Source of the DNA: Planktothricoides raciborskii GIHE-MW2
GTDB taxonomy: Bacteria > Cyanobacteriota > Cyanobacteriia > Cyanobacteriales > Laspinemataceae
DNA: 64,000 nucleotides
NCBI RefSeq assembly: GCF_040564635.1
Contig: NZ_CP159837.1
Span: forward strand, 2,173,001 to 2,237,000
Direction of reading: 5' to 3'
Shown in pieces: positions 60,260-64,000 of the stretch. The notes under the pieces are model-generated. The model ran no database searches. It was not told the origin of the DNA and saw only the letters and a list, made by a program, of their open reading frames with translations. How positions within the stretch are numbered: position 1 is the stretch's first letter; the number at the start of each line of letters is the position of its first letter. The position numbers and the translations under genes were made by a program.

Positions 60260-62050
60260 ATGGGGCCACTGGACAATTTACCACAAGACCCAGGATACCA
60301 GGATCCCAGAGAATTACAACGTCTTCTGGAGTCCATGACACGGGAGATTCGAGATATCCAACATACGTTAATGGTTCAACTGAACCAAGATTTGACAAGG
60401 CTTCACGCGGAAAAAGACCGGCTGAGGCAGGATATTCTGGAACTACAACGGCAAGAAAAACAGTTACAAACTCGGCAAATCCAAGGATTTAGCCGCCAGC
60501 AACTGGCTCAACAACAACTTTGGTCTAAGCAACTGGCGCAAGTCTTGGCGTCCAATCTTCAGGATGAACTCAGCCAACGCTTTAAGGAATTAGCTGTCCC
60601 AGTAGAACGTCCTAGCATTCGCGGGGCAGGGCCGAGTCCGAGTTTGTCTCAAGGGGCTACAGCCAGCAATCAAAGTGATAGCGCTTATCGTTTACTGGCT
60701 TCTTTCGATAACACCCTCAACACCACATTCAAGACTCTGCAACAAGAACTCAGTAGCTATCAAAGCTCGATTTCCCAACAGCTTAGTCGGATGCATTCGC
60801 TCCAGCAACAAGGAGAAGTCATTTTAGAGACTTTGGTAGAACGGCTGATTTCCCAACTTCAAGAAGATGCCGGGAGTGTGAGTTCTGATGTGGGCAAGTT
60901 GCTGGGCGATCGCTTCGCGGGGCAGCAGTTACCCCAACCCGCCCCCGCAAGCCCAACCCCCTACGGAACCGAACCTAGCCAACAAATGGGAGTAGTTGAG
61001 CGTCCGGCACCACACTCAGCCGCCACCTCAGCCCCAGCCCCGACTCCAGCACAAACCCAAGAACAAAAAAACTTTGTCACCGGGATCGTGCTGATTTTGC
61101 TGTCTTCGTTGATTATTTCGATTCAGAACATTGTCACGCGAGTGATTTTAAGTGTTCAGCCGGTGCTGTTTTTGGGAGATATGGGGGGCATCATTGGGCC
61201 GAGTGCGGGGAATTCTCTGTTAATTCTGGCCATGCGGATGATCTTTGTCGTGCCAGGAATGTTGATCGTCGGTTCCTTTGTCCACCCAAATACCTTGCGG
61301 GATATTCGGCAATTGGGAAATCCCGAAAAACGAGGGTCAGTGTGGATCGTTATTTTGAGTGGCGTTTCTTTGTTTCTTTCCCAGTTTTTTATCTACTTTG
61401 CCTTGGGAAACGTGGCGACTGGGGTGGCGATTTCGATTTTCTTTGTCTTTCCCACCGTCACCGTTTTGTTGGCATGGCTGATTTTTGGCAGTCGCCCAAG
61501 CTTTATTTTGGGTTTAGCCACGATTACGATCTATATCGGCTGCTTTCTGACGGTTCCTGCCGCCGCGTTTCAGTCCAAAGGCGACAGTAATATTTGGTTA
61601 GGTGCCGGAACTGCTTTGTTGTCTGGGGTGACTTTTGCGGGCTATGTGATTTTGACTCAATTGAGTGCCAAAAAGCTGAAATTGCATCCTGCCCCCTATA
61701 GTGTGATCAACTTTTTCGTCATTCTGGTTTTGGCGACGGGGGCGATGAGGTTGTTTCCCAGTAGTGTTCCTGAACAAAATTGGCCAGCGCTTTGGGGCGG
61801 GGCTTTGATTCTAGCCGCCACAACTTTGACGGGTTATGCACTGAACAACTTTGGCATTCCCATGATTGGTGCCGCTTTTGCCTCGGTGATTTCTGCATCT
61901 GGTCCCGCTTTGACCAGCTTGCTGGCAGTCGGGATTATCAGTGAAAGTTTGGCCTTGAATCAGTGGTTAGGTGTGGGTTTAGTGACTCTGTGGGTCATTG
62001 GCATTAGTGTGGATAATATGAGTCGGCAGAAACAAGCTGCTAAGAAATAA
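60260..62050 (+). CDS. EamA/DMT-type transporter fused to an N-terminal coiled coil
   Basis: A 596-residue protein. Residues 1-225 are hydrophilic, Gln-rich coiled coil (LHAEKDRLRQDILELQRQE, LQQELSSYQSSISQQLSRM). Residues about 225-265 form a Pro/Ala-rich linker. From about 270 ten membrane helices form two EamA repeats (GIVLILLSSLIISIQNIV to GLVTLWVIGISV). The transporter resembles metabolite exporters of the drug/metabolite superfamily; its substrate is unknown. The soluble coiled-coil part may dock a partner or oligomerise. A start at 60260 with AGAGGTG is well supported. A terminator hairpin follows at 62119. Confidence 0.85.
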   Translation: MGPLDNLPQDPGYQDPRELQRLLESMTREIRDIQHTLMVQLNQDLTRLHAEKDRLRQDILELQRQEKQLQTRQIQGFSRQQLAQQQLWSKQLAQVLASNLQDELSQRFKELAVPVERPSIRGAGPSPSLSQGATASNQSDSAYRLLASFDNTLNTTFKTLQQELSSYQSSISQQLSRMHSLQQQGEVILETLVERLISQLQEDAGSVSSDVGKLLGDRFAGQQLPQPAPASPTPYGTEPSQQMGVVERPAPHSAATSAPAPTPAQTQEQKNFVTGIVLILLSSLIISIQNIVTRVILSVQPVLFLGDMGGIIGPSAGNSLLILAMRMIFVVPGMLIVGSFVHPNTLRDIRQLGNPEKRGSVWIVILSGVSLFLSQFFIYFALGNVATGVAISIFFVFPTVTVLLAWLIFGSRPSFILGLATITIYIGCFLTVPAAAFQSKGDSNIWLGAGTALLSGVTFAGYVILTQLSAKKLKLHPAPYSVINFFVILVLATGAMRLFPSSVPEQNWPALWGGALILAATTLTGYALNNFGIPMIGAAFASVISASGPALTSLLAVGIISESLALNQWLGVGLVTLWVIGISVDNMSRQKQAAKK

Positions 62051-62118
62051 TCCCCCAATCATCCCCATTTTTGGTTTGCTCTCACCTTTCTGTTGAGCAA
62101 TGATCGGAGAAAATCAAA

Positions 62119-62154
62119 GAAAAAACCAGCGACAAGCGCGATCGCTGGTTTTTT
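62119..62154 (+). terminator. Rho-independent terminator containing a HIP1 site
   Basis: AAAAAACCAGCGA, loop CAAGCGCGA, TCGCTGGTTTTTT: a 13-pair stem with a T run, 69 bases after the transporter stop. Confidence 0.85.
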
Positions 62155-62358
62155 CTTTTGCAGTACGCTTCAGGGATTAGAACCCATGACAAAGCTGAAA
62201 CCATTGATATTGATATTGATCTTGCAATGAGTGAAAATTGAGTTACGTGATATCAGAAATAGGTTGAGTAAGTTCCTATCAGTTAATCAATTAAGTGTTT
62301 GTCTAAAACTACTAATATAAAATCTGAAGTCACAGACCTTAACCCAACTGATCGCACA

Positions 62359-62892
62359 ATGGCACGAAGTCCCTACCATGTCTTAGAAAATCGACCCCAC
62401 TTTGTCACCTGCACAGTGGTTAATTGGCTCCCGTTATTTTATCAAATTGAAATTGCTCAAATTATCTTAGATTCCCTCCAGTTTATGCAAGATAACCAGC
62501 GATTAGACTTATCTGGTTATGTGATTATGGAAAACCATCTCCATATGTTAGTCTCAGGCGCTAACTTATCTAAGGAAATAGGGAATTTTAAATCCTTCAC
62601 CGCGCGATCAATGATTAATTGGCTTCAACAGAATAATTTTCATCACTTACTACAACAGCTTAAAATTTATAAACTTCAATATAAAACTGAACAAGAATAT
62701 CAAGTTTGGCAAGAAGGATTTCAACCTCAAGCGATTTTCAGTGATGAGGTGTTTAGACAAAAGTTAGAGTATATTCACAATAATCCCTTGAGACGCGGCT
62801 ATGTAGACCATCCAGCCCATTGGCGATATTCGAGTTATCGTAATTACATCGGTGAACCAGAAGTTTTACGTTTGGATAAAATTGATTTTTAG
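62359..62892 (+). CDS. REP-associated tyrosine transposase (RAYT, Y1 HUH family)
   Basis: From the ATG at 62359 the protein has 177 residues beginning MARSPYHVLENRPHFVTC. A TTG 60 bases upstream would add an unconserved leader. The HUH motif is in IMENHLHMLVSG, and the catalytic Tyr region follows in FRQKLEYIHNNPLRRGYVDH and WRYSSYRNYIG, as in IS200-like RAYT proteins. Such proteins are single-copy domesticated transposases that bind and cut REP palindromes. The gene is not flanked by IS ends. It is a natural candidate for spreading the palindromic repeats of this genome, though nothing here proves that link. Confidence 0.85.
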   Translation: MARSPYHVLENRPHFVTCTVVNWLPLFYQIEIAQIILDSLQFMQDNQRLDLSGYVIMENHLHMLVSGANLSKEIGNFKSFTARSMINWLQQNNFHHLLQQLKIYKLQYKTEQEYQVWQEGFQPQAIFSDEVFRQKLEYIHNNPLRRGYVDHPAHWRYSSYRNYIGEPEVLRLDKIDF

Positions 62893-63174
62893 TGAGTGAT
62901 TTATGCGATCGCTCTTGCAGAGCCTCGCTTACTGGCATTCCCAGGCTCTGCCTCGTGGCTTAACCGTGCTAACTGCGATCGCTCCGGCAGAGCAAGAGTG
63001 ACTGGCATTCCCAGGGAGACCCTGGGAACGAGAATATACTCCCAAATTACTCCCAATTTCCGCTCAATTTCCGCTCAATTTCACCCTAGCAGCATATCAT
63101 ACTTCGCCACTAAAGCCGCTCGATTGATATCGCATAAAACATTATAAACTTTATCCCATAAGGCTTTCAGTCAA
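62893..63174. repeat. Repeats of GCGATCGCTC...GCAGAG and ACTGGCATTCCCAG
   Basis: Two related blocks: CGATCGCTCTTGCAGAGCC with ACTGGCATTCCCAGGCTC (62906-62950), and CGATCGCTCCGGCAGAGC with ACTGGCATTCCCAGGGAG (62978-63018), followed by a GGGAGACCCTGGGAACGAG segment. CTCAATTTCCGCTCAATTTC is a short tandem at 63061. No gene. Confidence 0.7.
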
Positions 63175-63248
<74 letters not shown>

Positions 63249-63346
63249 TCACAAGTTATAAAGATAACACAGGTGTTTAGAAATATGCAAGAGTTTTGGC
63301 AAATTTTTTTGAGAATTTTTTGAGAATTTTCTGAGAATTTTCTGAA

Positions 63347-63505
63347 TCATGCCCTTGATCGCCGTTCCCCCATCGCCGCAATCCCTACCCCAGTCAGCAA
63401 TACAGCCGCACCGAGAAAGATTTGGGGGGGCGGAGTTTCCCGGAAAACGAGATAACCCAAGAAACTTGCGATCGCGGGTTCAACTAAAATTGAGGGTGTG
63501 ACGGC
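63347..63505 (-). pseudogene. C-terminal fragment of an EamA-family transporter
   Basis: The minus strand encodes ILVEPAIASFLGYLVFRETP, then QIFLGAAVLLTGVGIAAMGE and RRSRA before a TGA at 63349-63347. This is the last helix pair of an EamA/DMT transporter, including the conserved acidic residue before ASFLGYL. Upstream the frame dissolves into repeats, so only the 3' end of about 50 codons remains. It is not derived from the intact transporter at 60260, whose C-terminus differs. Confidence 0.75.
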
Positions 63506-63645
63506 ATCTCGATCTAGAATTACAATATCTAGGCTATCTAGGGGCGCTTACAGCCCCCCTACCCCCCCTTTTGACAAAGGGGGGTGCTGCATACTGATAG
63601 CTGAATGCTGATAGCTGAATGCTGACTAGAAATCTAAAATCTTGT
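63506..63645. repeat. CCCCCCTACCCCCC / AAAGGGGGGT hairpin and GCTGATAGCTGAAT repeats
   Basis: CCCCCCTTTTGACAAAGGGGGG (about 63566-63587) forms a hairpin. The unit GCTGATAGCTGAAT is repeated two to three times at 63593-63624. No gene. Confidence 0.75.
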
Positions 63646-64000
63646 CTAAGCAACTAAGCATTTAGGCTGGTAAGAAATTTCCGCTTTTTTCAGCCGATTT
63701 AATACTTCTTGGAGGCGATCGCAATCTTCAATTAAGCTGATACGGACATATCCATCTCCCGCTTCCCCAAAGGCGTTGCCCGGAGTCACCACCACGCCAG
63801 TTTTCTCTAAAACATTCATAAAGAAATCCGTAGAATTCATGCCCACGGTGCAAGGCACCCAGAGATACATACTGGCTTTCGGGGGTGTAATATTCCAGCC
63901 TAATTCGTTCAACCCAGCCACGAGAAAATCGCGGCGTTTACGATAGCGTTCTTGATTTTGATGAATATAAGAATCTGGGAGACTTAAAGCGGCAGCAGCC
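63646..64000 (-). CDS. Class I/II aminotransferase, C-terminal part (5' end outside window)
   Basis: The visible 118 residues run from AAAALSLPDSYIHQNQERYR to SYQPKCLVA and a TAG at 63646-63648. Segments RRDFLVAGLNELGW, SMYLWVPCTVGMNSTDFFMN, VVVTPGNAFGEAGDGYVRIS and LIEDCDRLQEVLNRL are the small domain of fold-type I PLP aminotransferases; the Arg in GYVRIS binds the substrate carboxylate. It resembles cyanobacterial aspartate or LL-diaminopimelate-type aminotransferases, but the active-site Lys lies outside the window. The gene continues beyond 64000. Confidence 0.85.
   Translation of the reverse strand, partial: AAAALSLPDSYIHQNQERYRKRRDFLVAGLNELGWNITPPKASMYLWVPCTVGMNSTDFFMNVLEKTGVVVTPGNAFGEAGDGYVRISLIEDCDRLQEVLNRLKKAEISYQPKCLVA

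Noticed and set aside
63347..63505. Small intact membrane protein
   Set aside because: The sequence is only the last helix pair of an EamA transporter and lacks a start region.

Overview
This window is from a beta-cyanobacterium, probably a filamentous Oscillatoriales-type genome. The evidence is a form IB RuBisCO operon (rbcL-rbcX-rbcS), a beta-carboxysome operon (ccmK2-ccmK1-ccmL-ccmM-ccmN), a CO2-uptake NDH-1 operon (ndhF4-ndhD4-cupB), the cyanobacterial biotin enzyme BioU, very frequent HIP1 octamers (GCGATCGC), and dense families of short palindromic repeats between genes.

Layout. 1-4 kb is a defence and addiction island: an antitoxin-like fragment, a vapBC pair whose toxin has a nonsense codon, two fragments of one decayed gene, and a complete BglI-type restriction-modification system with a controller protein. 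4.3-7.3 kb holds a DNA-phosphorothioation-associated methyltransferase built as a tandem fusion with a broken first half. 7.3-21 kb mixes housekeeping genes (pyrE, trm1, intein-containing pcrA/uvrD, ribulokinase-like kinase) with an orphan DNA methyltransferase, WD40 and pentapeptide-repeat proteins, MITEs and palindromic repeats. 21-32.4 kb has a decayed coiled-coil gene, a JmjC protein, a possible deaminase toxin with a candidate immunity gene, bioU, a DUF2997-Ycf35-ferredoxin operon, pfkA, tRNA-Ser(GCU), a class A beta-lactamase-like protein and an NlpC/P60 peptidase.

32.4-40.1 kb carries a methyltransferase-like protein, a GT10 glycosyltransferase, and the most interesting locus of the window. 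There, four tandem genes for tiny double-glycine-leader peptides sit between a divergent HlyD membrane-fusion gene and a C39-peptidase ABC exporter. Two extra stop-delimited core modules follow the first peptide gene. A decayed brnT/brnA module and an IS200/IS605-like remnant, bracketed by 94-bp direct repeats, separate the peptides from their exporter.

40.5-55.5 kb is a carbon-concentrating supercluster: a CcmR/NdhR-type LysR regulator and cupB-ndhD4-ndhF4 on the minus strand, then ccmK2-K1-L-M-N and rbcL-X-S on the plus strand. CO2 hydration, the carboxysome shell and core, and RuBisCO with its assembly chaperone are thus encoded side by side. 55.6-64 kb holds a second type II restriction-modification pair (PD-(D/E)xK nuclease plus m5C methyltransferase), tRNA-Ser(UGA), a metallophosphatase, a coiled-coil EamA transporter fusion, a RAYT-like transposase, tRNA-Val(GAC), a transporter fragment and the 3' end of an aminotransferase gene.

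All calls rest on reading the sequence and remembered family features; no database search was run.
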